64,000 nucleotides of DNA from Apostichopus japonicus (lineage: Eukaryota > Echinodermata > Holothuroidea > Aspidochirotida > Stichopodidae). The DNA lies in the NCBI RefSeq assembly GCF_037975245.1, contig NC_092579.1:3744001-3808000 (forward strand), given 5' to 3'. The translations under genes and the position numbers were made by a program. Under the pieces are notes generated by a model. It worked only from the letters and a program-made list of their open reading frames with translations. It was not told where the DNA came from and ran no database searches. Below are positions 35,201 through 44,649 of this stretch, in pieces. The stretch's first letter is position 1, and each line of letters starts with the position of its first letter.

Positions 35201-38200
35201 GCTGACTCTAAATTACTGAAGCTCTTAACGAGAGCTAATGAGGACATTTGTTTAAGTGTGGACACCAATAACTCTACCTTACAAATATATAAACAAAACA
35301 AAAAAAACAGATAATAGAAAAAGGTTTCAGATTCCAGTGATGACATTATGACATGTCAGAATAGACAGAAACGACAACATCAACAAAACATGAAATCTCA
35401 TTGGAGATGGCTGTAGAGACAATGATTCTACGCCACACACATGTCATTTGAATAATCAATATGCCAGGTATAGCCTAACTTAATAGTTAGGCTACTGTAC
35501 TACTTTGTATAAAAGATGAATTTATCTTAGATGTTTCAAGAAGTTATATTATCAAACTTGTCATTTAGATTGAAGAAGATCCTGCTAGGATCGAAACGTC
35601 ATGCCAACTTACATATGTATAAAAGCTACCAGTAACTGTTGTTGTGTGTAAGCTTAACAACAAGGTTAGGCTGCTGAGATTATCCTAGCCTACATTTATC
35701 TCAGAGGGAGGCGGATGGGGTTGGGTTGAGAGGCAGGAGGGCAGTGGCTAGTGTAGGTAAAGTATAACATTTCTTCTCAGTAATGCATTAGGCAAATTTC
35801 AATTGTTTTTCAAAGGTCCGTCCATAGAAATCTTGTCCGATTCTTTAAGCAAGACATCGGTGGAAGTACGTGTCAGTAATATGGATCAAGGTTTCGAGGG
35901 TGAGATCCTAATGACGCCTCTCCCCGAGGCCCTGAGTTCTCATGTGCAAATGAAGCCGATCCCTACCGATGGAGAAGTCATCAGGATGGACAGTTTATTT
36001 CCAAATGTCAACTACAATTTGCAAATTAAGCTGGAGGAAAAGAACATGGACAAGGAAAGACAACGACAGCCATTCATTAAGGATGTTCAGTCTGTTAGGA
36101 CAGAAGGTGAGCAATGTTGTCATACTAAGTTTAAAAAATTCAGGCTTTTGTGATGGCTGTGAAACATTAAAACCAACACTGCAAGCTCGTTAACCAACAG
36201 TTAAAGATTCTCGTCTCTTCTGTGCTCAGTGTCAAGCTCTTATCGTCCTCCATGCTAACTTCAAAGAGCATCTTTTTCAACTTGTGAGATAATTGGCAAA
36301 ATTTATAGAGGATCATTCTGGTCGCAGAAAATGTGTCGTTATATTAACGAGAAATATATTCCATCCCTGTTGGTTGAAAACCTCATCTCGTCCATCTGCT
36401 TGTCACTCTCTGGTGGACTTTGCTGATTGAATGTAATCTTTTTCGGTCGGCTAGTGTTAACACCAGTCGGTACTCCAGGAGGAAGTGGATCTAATTACTA
36501 TAAATTGATCTGTGATGTCAGATGTTATTTTTCCCAATAGTTTACATTCCTATTATCATTTGTTCTTGTTGATTTTTTGTCCTACAAATGTGATACATTG
36601 TCCAAAGTTTGCTTGATTTGTTTTAGTGTGTTTTAGAATCTCATCAAAATGCAACTTTTTTCGTTGAAATACTAAATTTCCGCCTTGGATGAATGATTTA
36701 AATATAAAGAAAAACAAAGACGCTTTCAGATTAATTGCCATGTATGACATCAATCTGCTCTTCTCAGATCACCAAATTTTGAACAAACAGAAAAAGGTCA
36801 TATTTTCACCATACAATATTATGATATGAGGAGTTATTATGCAAAGACTTTTGAGCAATCTTCTTCTTAAGAAATCAACTTCGGCCACCTGAATATTACC
36901 TGAAAGCAGATTGTAACTGTCTACTCCTGGGGGGGGAGGAGGGGGGTGCATACATGTCTTGCTGGTGAAGTTTCCAACTGAATTACCTGGCCCATTGCAG
37001 ATCTACCATGTAACCAACATATTCACCCAATTGCAAATGATGGTCTAGAATTTCAGGCCTGTATTTAATTGAGCATTGAAGAAAGATTTTGACTTTCCAT
37101 CAAGCATTTAGCATGCTAAAACTGACTGCATCATGTAACTTAAACCGTTGGTTGCTCTAGTTTATATTTACTTTGTAAGTTTATGAGGATGTTTTTTTCT
37201 TTTTTTCTTTAATTCCTTGCCAAAGGCCAACTTGGTATCTATGTGATGATGTGGGTGACTGTAAGTGTGTGTGTAGGCTTGTAAAGACTGTAACACCAAA
37301 ATTAGGTGTGGATTAAGTACATGCTTTACATGCAAGTATAAAAACCGTATACTTTTCTGTGAAGGTGAAATGTCATTTGAGGTCAACAAAGGTCAAACTC
37401 TGAAAACCTTATATACACCGTAGCTACAAAATGAAGGTTGGGTAAACTGCATACTTTGTATGTGGATCCACTTTGTACAAGAACCCTGTCCTTTCTGTGG
37501 AGGTCAAATGTCATTTGAGGTTAAGGGAGGTCAAACTCTGAAGATGTGGTAAACACTGTAATTCCCAAAAGGAAAAGTTGCATAAACTTCATACTTTGCA
37601 TGTGGACCCACTATAGTAAGTAAAAAAGCTTTATTATTTGCCTTATTTGATGTCACCAGAGGTCAAAGGCTGAAAGCTGGTACTTACGATAAATCAAGAA
37701 GATTGCTTCAATCTCAGTTTGCAGCAGAGCAAAAGAAAATTGGATCTTATAATTTTTAATTGAACATTTTGTTTACACAGGAGAGAAATTTACAATCCAG
37801 AGTGAGGAACATGGGGGCAGTTTCCTGGTGTGGGACAAGAACGACATAGATACAAGGATAAGTGAGGTGATTTTCAGTGGATGTTGCCTAGATCCGGTAT
37901 CAGGAAGTCCAGGCAATGGTTCTCTATATCTGGGAAAACTGCCTGAAACAGAGAACATGAAGTTTGAAGTTAAAGCCAAGATGAAGGACGGGGACTCGTG
38001 CGTGGAATATGAAGTTGCAAAGACAGTCTGTGATCAAAGAAACAGAGGTTGGTGAAGAACAAGCATTGTTTAGTTACTTTAATCAAAATAAAATAAAATA
38101 AAACTGCTTATCCACTAGAGAGCCTGTGTAAGAGAATGTGTAAAAGTAAGTTGGCGTGAGGTTTCGATCCTAGCAGGATCTTCTACAAAGGCTAAATGAC

Positions 38201-40010
38201 AAGTAACAGTAACAGAAGGGACAAAAACACGCAGAGAAGACAGAGAGGTTAATGAGCATGGTGAACACAAAGAGATAGATGTAAGGGGATTAGTAGACAA
38301 GGGATGGAGAGAAGAAAGAAAGAAACCAACAGGGGAAGAGGAGAGGTAGGAGATAAACAGTTACTTTAATAACAGAATTAGAGTCAGTTTGCTCTGTTGG
38401 TATCTCTGAGGTTGGTGAAGAACAAGAACGGTTTTTTATTTTAATGAGAGTTAGTTTGCTTTGTGGGTATCTCTATTCGAGAGAACAAAGGTAAACATAA
38501 TGATTAGTATCAAAAGAAAGATTATTCTTTAAGAGTGACTTAAGATGCAACTCAGTTTAGCTGACCATTACAAAATACTGCCATTATTCCAGGTTAAGAC
38601 TGCTATATACCACTTTTGATATTTGAAAAATGTGCCTTTAAACATCTGAGGCTGATCAACGAAAGTGGTTTACTCGGTCTGAACACAGAGACACGTCAGG
38701 TCAGCTTGGTCTGAACACAGAGACTGTTAGGTCAGCTCGGTCTGAACACAGAGACCGTCCGGTCAGCTCGGTACACAGAGACCGTCAGGTCAGCTCGGTC
38801 TGAACACAGAGACTGTTAGGTCAGCTCGGTCTGAACGCAGAGACTGCTTGGTCTGAACAAAGAGACCGTTAGGTCAGCTTGGTCTGAACACAGAGACCGT
38901 CAGGTCAGCGCGGTCTGAACACAGAGACCGTTAGGTCACTTTCTCAGGTGGGGCAAAAAAAGGGATACGCTGAAGATTTTTATGGCCTCAGATGACATGT
39001 TTACATAGCTGTACACATGGTGTTGAATGTCACTAAAAGGTGTTCTGTTGTTTGCACATACCTGAAAGAACATGTTTTAGTTGGTTTAAGAATTTATCCC
39101 CCACCCCCCCTACCCAAAAAATGGTTACATCAAAGCATGTTTGCCTACACTGAGAAGCTGATAAAGTCATCATCAAGTTAGCCTTAACGGTACATTCCAA
39201 AGACAAGCATCATGCTACCGGGCGAGAGGATAGTATAAAACCATTTTTTTCGAAACATTTACGTGGAATTGCATTTGTTAGTCAAATTGAAAGAACTTTG
39301 GTAAAATGGATGTTTGTTTACTTCAGGATTAAAAATATTGTGCAGTTATAAAAATTTAAAGAAACAATTGCAATGCATTAGCTTATAGCTTATAGCTTAT
39401 AGCACAAACTAATGATTGCAACCTTTTTGTGCAAATCACTTTGAATAAAAATGTAGGAAAACATCAATGTTCATTCACTGTTAAGGCAAATCACATGAAG
39501 CAATTATTGTCACTAGGACTTGATCAGTATATAACTTCATTTGCCATTTTTCTTGCAGAATCTTTTGGCTTTGAGCGAGACTGTGTGAAGACCTTTAGCT
39601 TTCTCACAGCTCTGAGACCAGATGTCAGAAGACCACTGGTGAATGAGGTTGTAATAAAGAAGGCTGTTTACAAGGCATACTGCCAAGCTCTCGGACATAA
39701 GGAGGTAAAGGCTGATGTTTTTTGGGTGACCGTTCATGACGTAGATGATAAGTTCCTTAAACCTCTAAGAGAAATCCATGTGGACAAACCGATAAAAGAG
39801 TTGACGAAAGGATTGTATAAATCTTTCATCGATCTATCTAAACACGAAACGAGAGAAACAAGAGAAAGGAGAGAAACTCTGGAAGATTGTCGACAGATTT
39901 ATAGAGTGATGCAAACACTGGTCGATCGTCATCGTGACTGTCCGGCCTGCAGTGTGATATACAGCAGATTGAGGCATGAATGGGTGTGTTCTGGCCTCAA
40001 GTCAGAATAA
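20265..40010 (+). CDS. Transmembrane semaphorin-like protein with novel cytoplasmic tail (5' end incomplete)
   Basis: Exons: 20265-20437, 21407-21495, 24930-25053, 25663-25723, 26508-26655, 27420-27600, 28349-28547, 29087-29161, 29348-29394, 31287-31406, 33604-33717, 34455-34661, 35816-36106, 37781-38047, 39559-40010 (stop 40008-40010). All junctions agree in phase. Sema hallmarks are WEVFFYNELAEEGK, YARVGKVCSQEWQRDKSQWN, FQKARLLC, YYGIFSQRRKGSTRSAVCSF, AFIRTHSLM, YTVFFVGTEEGKILK and CSCPQDPFCIWN (PSI domain). A Ser/Thr/Pro linker follows, then a strong membrane helix ending VYQKWIKPHH, a positive-inside signal for a type I protein. Semaphorins bind plexins in cell guidance. The N-terminal blades and signal peptide are not found. 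Which semaphorin class it belongs to is unclear. Confidence 0.85.
20583..20745 (+). repeat. Minisatellite, ~58 bp x 3
   Basis: Three units around GTGGTTGTTGTGCCTTGGGG with ATGGCTTTACAGTGGCATA, in the intron after exon 20265-20437. Confidence 0.85.
23081..23152 (+). repeat. Short tandem repeat, 18 bp x 4
   Basis: Four units of CACCCTTCACGTAAATCA. The 18 bp period keeps a frame open, giving a chance HVNHTL peptide repeat. Intronic. Confidence 0.9.
23241..23374 (+). repeat. Degenerate tandem repeat of ATTGATAGTTCAATATTGAT
   Basis: Alternating TTGATAGTTCA and TTGATGATTCA motifs, intronic, with no coding value. A second weak repeat (CCACCACCAAGTCCTAAATA) follows at about 23707-23762. Confidence 0.75.
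24619..24652. repeat. Perfect 34 bp palindrome (16 bp arms, 2 bp centre)
   Basis: GCCATTCAGAGTCACT, then CA, then its exact reverse complement. Intronic and isolated. The inner TGACTC/GAGTCA matches an AP-1-type site on each arm. Confidence 0.85.
26670..26852 (+). repeat. Minisatellite, 30 bp x ~6, starting 15 bases after a semaphorin exon
   Basis: Units read ACTCTCAGTTAGCATGTATT plus GTGAAACTAT. Several units are identical, so the array expanded recently. Because 30 is a multiple of 3, the frame of the preceding exon (26508-26655) continues open through the array to a stop near 26803-26805, reading ILSVSMYCET repeatedly. Confidence 0.9.
27420..29161 (+). CDS. Semaphorin-like exons: last sema blades and PSI domain
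   Basis: Exons 27420-27600, 28349-28547 and 29087-29161. The first has NLTDWETAFIRTHSLM and SKDGLSYTVFFVGT, matching the conserved '...THPLM...YTVLFLGT.DG' of sema domains. The second has EEGKILKFLE, a variable strand region and LPLHRCSQMSKC. The third gives SCPQDPFCIWN and a further Cys, the PSI knot that follows every sema domain. The cysteine codon at the second junction is split TG/C, which fixes the splice site. Confidence 0.88.
28700..28972 (+). repeat. Tandem repeat, ~95-105 bp x 3
   Basis: Each unit carries TTGATTGATTGATCAAGCAG, TCTATCGACCTACGCATCT and a C/T-rich CTTCTCACCAACTTTCCTTC. It lies in the intron between the last sema exon and the PSI exon. Confidence 0.85.
29693..29945 (+). 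repeat. Interrupted (CA)n / ACACATAC microsatellite
   Basis: Low-complexity purine-pyrimidine alternation of about 250 bases. The Cys-rich minus-strand reading frames over it are artefacts of the repeat. Confidence 0.9.
31960..32415 (+). repeat. Minisatellite with alternating A/B units (~61 bp, higher-order ~122 bp)
   Basis: Units begin with a G run of variable length, then TGTACAAAGAACAGAT. One unit type continues AATGTAAGATGGTGCCAACA, the other ATAATGTATGATGGTGCTAA. The two types alternate, so the array grew by duplicating pairs. About seven units, in the intron upstream of the transmembrane exon. Confidence 0.88.
33604..33717 (+). CDS. Semaphorin-like transmembrane exon
   Basis: A single phase 1-1 exon of 38 residues. 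A run of about 24 uncharged residues (SLGIIGVIVVLIIAGILTVG onward) is followed by YQKWIKPHHQ. It is preceded by an exon rich in Ser, Thr and Pro, typical of a stalk. The helix is strong and the basic flank is on its C-terminal side, so what follows should be cytosolic. Confidence 0.85.
34090..34190 (+). repeat. AGGTCA-rich dispersed repeat, single unit
   Basis: Contains TTCAAAGGTCA, AAAGGTCATTTGAG and CAGAGGTCAAAGTCTGAAAA. It matches units at 37340-37680. Confidence 0.65.
34455..38047 (+). CDS. Three phase 1-1 exons encoding FN3-like beta-sandwich modules after the membrane helix
   Basis: Exons 34455-34661 (about 69 residues), 35816-36106 (97) and 37781-38047 (89) are all phase 1-1, the classic phase of shuffled FN3 and Ig modules. 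Each ends with an FN3-like F-strand/G-strand pattern: LKFKGLSPMTSYTITRYNEQ, then MDSLFPNVNYNLQIKLEEKN followed by VQSVRTEG, and YLGKLPETENMKFEVKAKMK followed by DGDS. The canonical Trp is clear only in the third (FLVWDKND). No signal or second membrane segment separates them from the helix, so they are predicted to be cytosolic, which is unusual for FN3. They could instead be another sandwich fold, such as ZU5 or UPA. Confidence 0.6.
34997..35553. mobile_element. Inverted-repeat-bounded segment, possible MITE
   Basis: GATATAACTTCTTGAAACAT with CTAAG at 34997-35024 is repeated in reverse complement at 35526-35553, leaving about 557 bases overall. No coding content is seen. A target duplication is not evident, so it may be two inverted copies of a short repeat and not one element. 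Confidence 0.5.
35560..35630 (+). repeat. Dispersed repeat with GATCC-loop-GGATC core (copy A)
   Basis: Contains GATCCTGCTAGGATCGAAAC followed by GTCATGCCAACTTAC. It shares CTTGTCATTTAG upstream with copy B at 38130-38215. It lies 190 bases upstream of a semaphorin exon. Confidence 0.65.
37340..37690 (+). repeat. AGGTCA-rich tandem repeat, ~130 bp x 2-3
   Basis: Each unit carries GTCAAATGTCATTTGAGGT, AAAGGTCAAACTCTGAA and a CATACTTTGCATGTGGA block. It ends 90 bases upstream of exon 37781. Confidence 0.75.
38130..38215 (-). repeat. Dispersed repeat with GATCC-loop-GGATC core (copy B)
   Basis: On the minus strand it reads ACTTGTCATTTAG, a short variable part, GATCCTGCTAGGATCGAAAC and CGCCAACTTACTTTTACACA. 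It sits 80 bases after the donor of exon 37781-38047. Confidence 0.65.
38676..38937 (+). repeat. Minisatellite, ~31 bp x ~8, with deletions
   Basis: Units of GGTCTGAACACAGAGACCGT followed by TAGGTCAGCTC. Some units have lost part of the repeat. It lies in the last semaphorin intron. Confidence 0.88.
39559..40010 (+). CDS. C-terminal exon with helical, death-fold-like domain
   Basis: It encodes 150 residues ending at TAA, starting ESFGFERDCVKTF. Residues about 63-145 of the exon form a pattern of six amphipathic segments: DKFLKPLREI, DKPIKELTKGL, SFIDLSKHE, a very charged RETRERRETLED, CRQIYRVMQTLVDRHRD and CPACSVIYSRLRHEW. That order and length match death-domain or death-effector folds. The first 60 residues (LTALRPDVRRPLVNEVVIKK, AVYKAYCQALG) are separate and unrecognised. 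Coding status is secure from frame and splice phase. The fold assignment is inference. Confidence 0.55.
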
Positions 40011-43000
40011 CAAAGACATCTTCTTGCAAATAGAATCCGGGAAGTGCCAGAAATTGCTGTATAATTGAGAACTCTATATTATATGACCAGAGGAGGATTT
40101 CCCTGAAGCTACGAAGAGGATGATATCCATCAACCAATGGATAGGTCAATGGTCATATTTTTTTTCTTGGGAGACTCAGTGTGCACCCTGTCTGTTTGAA
40201 ACCAAAGTCATGATCTGTGGAGTCCCTGTAAAGACAGCTCTGTCCATAGAATGTTGGACATGTAAGAGGTAGACAAAGTCATCTTCTTTTTCTTTTTTTT
40301 GATCTGTGAAACAATTTATTCTGAGTTAAATATCGTTTTGAAAGTGCTTCTGTCTAAAGAGTATTTTGCCTGACTATATTTAAGTTTTCAGATGGTGAAG
40401 GGTTGCTCGGGTGGATCGATTGGTTAATCGTGATCCCTCAAAATATATCGACAAATTCTGTCGGAATACTACTTCACAGAGTGATGTCAAGGAAATCGAC
40501 AACAGAATTGACCGCGAAATGCATTGGGGATCATTTTGAGCATAATATATGGCAAGCTTGGGAACTTGAGACTTCAGTTTCTCTGTAGAGTTGTAAATAG
40601 ATTGGAGATTTCTGAACAGAAAGTACACGTGTACAATTGGTTGTGATTTCTCTTTATTATGTCACATACTTATTTAAAGCACTTGTCTTTATGCACAAGC
40701 CTTTATATTGGAGTGTGTTACATCATTGGATGTCCTATGAGTTTTAAACACTGTAACACTTGGAGGTCCAGTAGTGGTATATTTTGGTTGTTCTTGGTGG
40801 AGGTGTGTATATTGCCACGTACAGTAGACTGACCTACAGGTGTTAATCATGGCAAAGTGTAATTGACCATCAAAAGAGTGGTTCAGGACATTAACATTGT
40901 AAGAGCTACTTCTGGTGAACAAGCAGAAGTCTAGTCTAACGATGTCATCAAAGCCTCAATGCATGTTTGCATTCTGGTTTATCTGATAGACCCAAAATGA
41001 CAAAACCCCCCCCCCCCTTCCCCCCATTATGTCACCATTGGAATTTTTTTTTTTTCAATTTGATTTTTAATCTTTGTTTCTGTATTTTGAATTATCAAAT
41101 CAATTATTTACGATTTGTTGTTTGGTACACAGGTTTTGGGAATGACTGCATGTTATCTGCAATCGCTAAAATTGAGAATCCTTTGCAGTTTGAGGTATTT
41201 GATTGAAGTTATAATAGAATGTAAGCAATTAAAGTAAAATTAGTCATAATATTCATCCATCTAAACATTTCATGTGCCATTCCCTATAGCATTGTTCACA
41301 TTTGAATATGCAAAGGGGATCTGACTCCGCAAGGACAATCCCGAATGTAGTTTAAACGCTGACGTACCCTTGCGTCAGACCCTATAATAACGATCCCCCT
41401 CATAGGGAGGATCCTGACCCTAGAAGATTTAGGGGGTGGGGGGGGGGTGATGGAGCACTGGAGATCTCTGGTTACGTGACCTCGTCACCTCTGCATTATC
41501 TGACACAGATTTATACAAACAAAGAGAACAAAGCCCACCATCCGTGGATCGTAATTTAATCATTGTGGCCTTAACGTGATTGCATAATGCACCTTCGTTT
41601 GTTGTTGATCCACCTTTGTCTTCTCCAAAGTTACAACAAGTGTATCTTTAGAAGGCTAGTCCAGATTATTAAGTAAACTAAGAAGAGTATGATCTAAAGC
41701 GCCCTGGTGTAATTTTCTTGCCAATTCCTAACATGCGGCATTTCTTGAGATACGATCACTTGAAGTTAATTTGTCCTCAACCATAATCTTAGGCTGTGAC
41801 GTCATCCAATGCCCTAGTTTCTGCATTTTATGTCGATTCAAGCCGGTGCCAGCCTCATATTCATGTTCATAAGGTGTTTTGATACGGTTTGGGACAGTTT
41901 CTAGGTTTTTGCCTTTTTGACCATTTTGTGAGTAATTTTGTTTTTTTCTTCTTCAAACTGAAATACTTGAGCCTTCTCTCATTTTTCTGAAATTTTAAAA
42001 TCGATGTACTTCGTTCGAAGGTCCTGAAAGCCAAAACCAAATCACAGGAATCACGAAATTGTTAATTCTTCCTTAAAAGCAATTACTTATAATTTCTGAT
42101 TTTTTTTGTTTTTTTTGTGGCCATTTACTGCATAGTGAAATATTATATTCTTTTATTGCTTACTGAATGGTATTGACATTTTTTTGAGAGGAAAAGTCAT
42201 TTTGTGTATTCAGAGTATGCACAGGCAATTTAAATTTTTCAAAACTGGAATTTAAAAACCACGCATCTCATACTATATGGATTGAGTTGTTTTTTTATAT
42301 CACTCAATTCTGCAGGCTGTTGAGTTATTATGATCTTCCTGGTTGAAAATGTTGTCAAAATTTGTACCTAATAAAGTTGAAATTTGCAGATTAAAGATGG
42401 TTAAGTTTAGGCATTTAAAAAGAAATATGAACCTTATGCATAACAGAAGTCAGTGGAGGTGCTTTAATCTTGATAAGAGAGTTTGTGGGGGGGGGGGGCA
42501 GGTGGTTTGGTAGTGCTGTGTTACCCCAATGGCTTTTATCCTCCTCCGTAAGTAATCACAGCTTCACATAGTAGTCTGACAGGAATTGCAGTGTAGAGTT
42601 TATAAGTTATTAATTGAACTGAATACCATAGAAGGTTAACAACTTATTGGGAAAATAATATTCATTCCTGGTGAGAGATCTTCCATCCCCCCTCCCCCTC
42701 CCACCCCTTCTGCTGTTGCCAAAATTAGCCCAAATTTCATCTACATAAACCTCAGCCCAAGAAAATTTGAAAAAAAAAAAAAAAAAAATCTACTTCTCTT
42801 CTGTTGTTTAACATTTTGATAAAGGCTGTAGGACATGCTTTTTTTTTGTGTGTAAAATGTTTACTCAAATCTGGTTTGGATCTAACCCTGGTGTCTGGTA
42901 TCAAAAGAAAAAGAAAAATGTTGTAAATAATTGATTTGCATTCATCCATTTCTCTAGTATGTAACATAGTAGAACCTGTAAATGAACTTTTCTATGCAAT

Positions 43001-44649
43001 TGCCCTGAATCAGCCGCACCGTTTTCAAACATTTCAATCCATTTTATGAAATGTAGTCTTTGACATTTTTATTTTAAATGCCCTTTATACCCCCCCCCCC
43101 CCCCTCCACTGCTTTCACAGCTACAGCAAACTTAAGAGCATGTTAAGTCTTTCAGTGAAGTTTGGCAACCTGTTTCTTTCTTCCTTTTACAACTTTTACA
43201 ATCTTCTGGGGTTTTCATCATGGCTTATTTTTCGGATAACATCAGGGAAGTTGTTTTCAGGCTTTTCAATAATTTTCGAAGAGTGCATGCAAGGCTTTTT
43301 CAATTATATATTGTTTTTTCACTGGATGGTTTGTTTCTTTTTGTGTGTGTCTGTTTAACATACCACCTTTAATTAAATCGTTGTGTTGTGTTGCTTTAAT
43401 TAGACGATCCTATTGCCTTCAGGTGGAAGCTTAGCAGCTGTAGAACTTACATGTATGTATGTTAATAAGAGTCAGGAAAACAGAAAAGTTATTTTTGAGG
43501 CTGGTTGTAGAGGGAATGTGCAAGAGAGAAGGGGTTGTTGGGGGGGGGTGGGGTCATATATGCCGTTATGGAACCCCTGAAGCGTAATTTAGTAATGAGT
43601 AAATCTACAGTAATTCTATTTTTTTTCCTGATAGATGTTTCATTTCTTTTTACGTGCGTAAATCATTCCACTTTAATTAACTCATCATGAAATTTGTTGC
43701 CTTAATTAGACGATATTATTGCCTTTGGGCTGATACGTAGCAGCTGCTACCATGTTATATAAAAAAAAAGATATAGTTATGTTGATAAAAGTCATAAAAC
43801 AGAATACTTGTTTGTGAGGTTAGTTGTAGAGGGAACGTACAAAGGAGGAGGTGGGGGGGGGGGAGGGTGGGGAGGGAGGGAAAATAGATATTGTTATGAA
43901 ACCCCTGAAACTAATCAAATTTTGAGTAAATCGATGGTTAACTTGTTGCCCATTAGGGAAAATAAAATAAAAACCAGTAGATTTTTACAAGCCTTTGATG
44001 CTTGCCTAGAAATGAAAACAACAGGGAAGTATGTAAAATGAACAGAATCGTGTTCAGTGACGTCCAAACGTTGAAATCAAATGAACAATGTTAAACATTG
44101 TGTAGAGACTGTATATTGTAAATGTAAATAGTAAGACATGTTGTTATATATGTATCATGCCATCGTATCTGACTTTTGTTTAGTAGTATATTTGGAGAGT
44201 ATGTTTTTGCAATACTATAAATTTGCAGTTTTTTTCTTTAGAGTAAAAATATTGTTTTTCATCTTTTGTTTTAATGTACTCGAGGAAAGGAAATACACCG
44301 AGCCATCTCAGTCCACGAATCACTGAATGGGATGGATAAATACGAAAATGATTAGGACAATTCTCTCTAACAGAGAAAGCAAGCCTCACATAATCATTGT
44401 TGAAAACTAAAACAAAGCTTACACAACATTGTTCTCTACATTGATCCACAGACTATCTCAATTACTGTATTACACAGAGGGGCTTGATCCACTGCTGACC
44501 ACCTCTCCTCGAACCAACACACCCCCTGTTCCCTCCATTCCTCATTTCTTCCCTTGTTCCCTCCCTTCCTCTGTTCAGGCCCTCTTGAACAGACAGCAAT
44601 GTCTTTAAATGTCAGCGTCTGTCAGTAACAGTATATTCCGATAGTTAAT
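40011..44649. other. Gene-free interval between convergent genes
   Basis: It contains the 3' UTR of the semaphorin-like gene and probably that of the FAM20C-like gene. Poly(C)/poly(G) runs are numerous (near 41007, 41432, 42487, 43091, 43541). I found no coding exon. The ORFs here lack splice context and family similarity. Confidence 0.55.
43309..43931 (+). repeat. Diverged tandem duplication, two ~310 bp copies
   Basis: 43309-43611 and 43622-43931 align along their whole length: a T-rich start, CTTTAATTAA, TTAATTAGACGAT, ATTGCCTT, GTTGTAGAGGGAA, a G run and GAAACCCCTGAA. The copies are clearly old, but TTAATTAGACGAT is identical in both. Confidence 0.75.
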
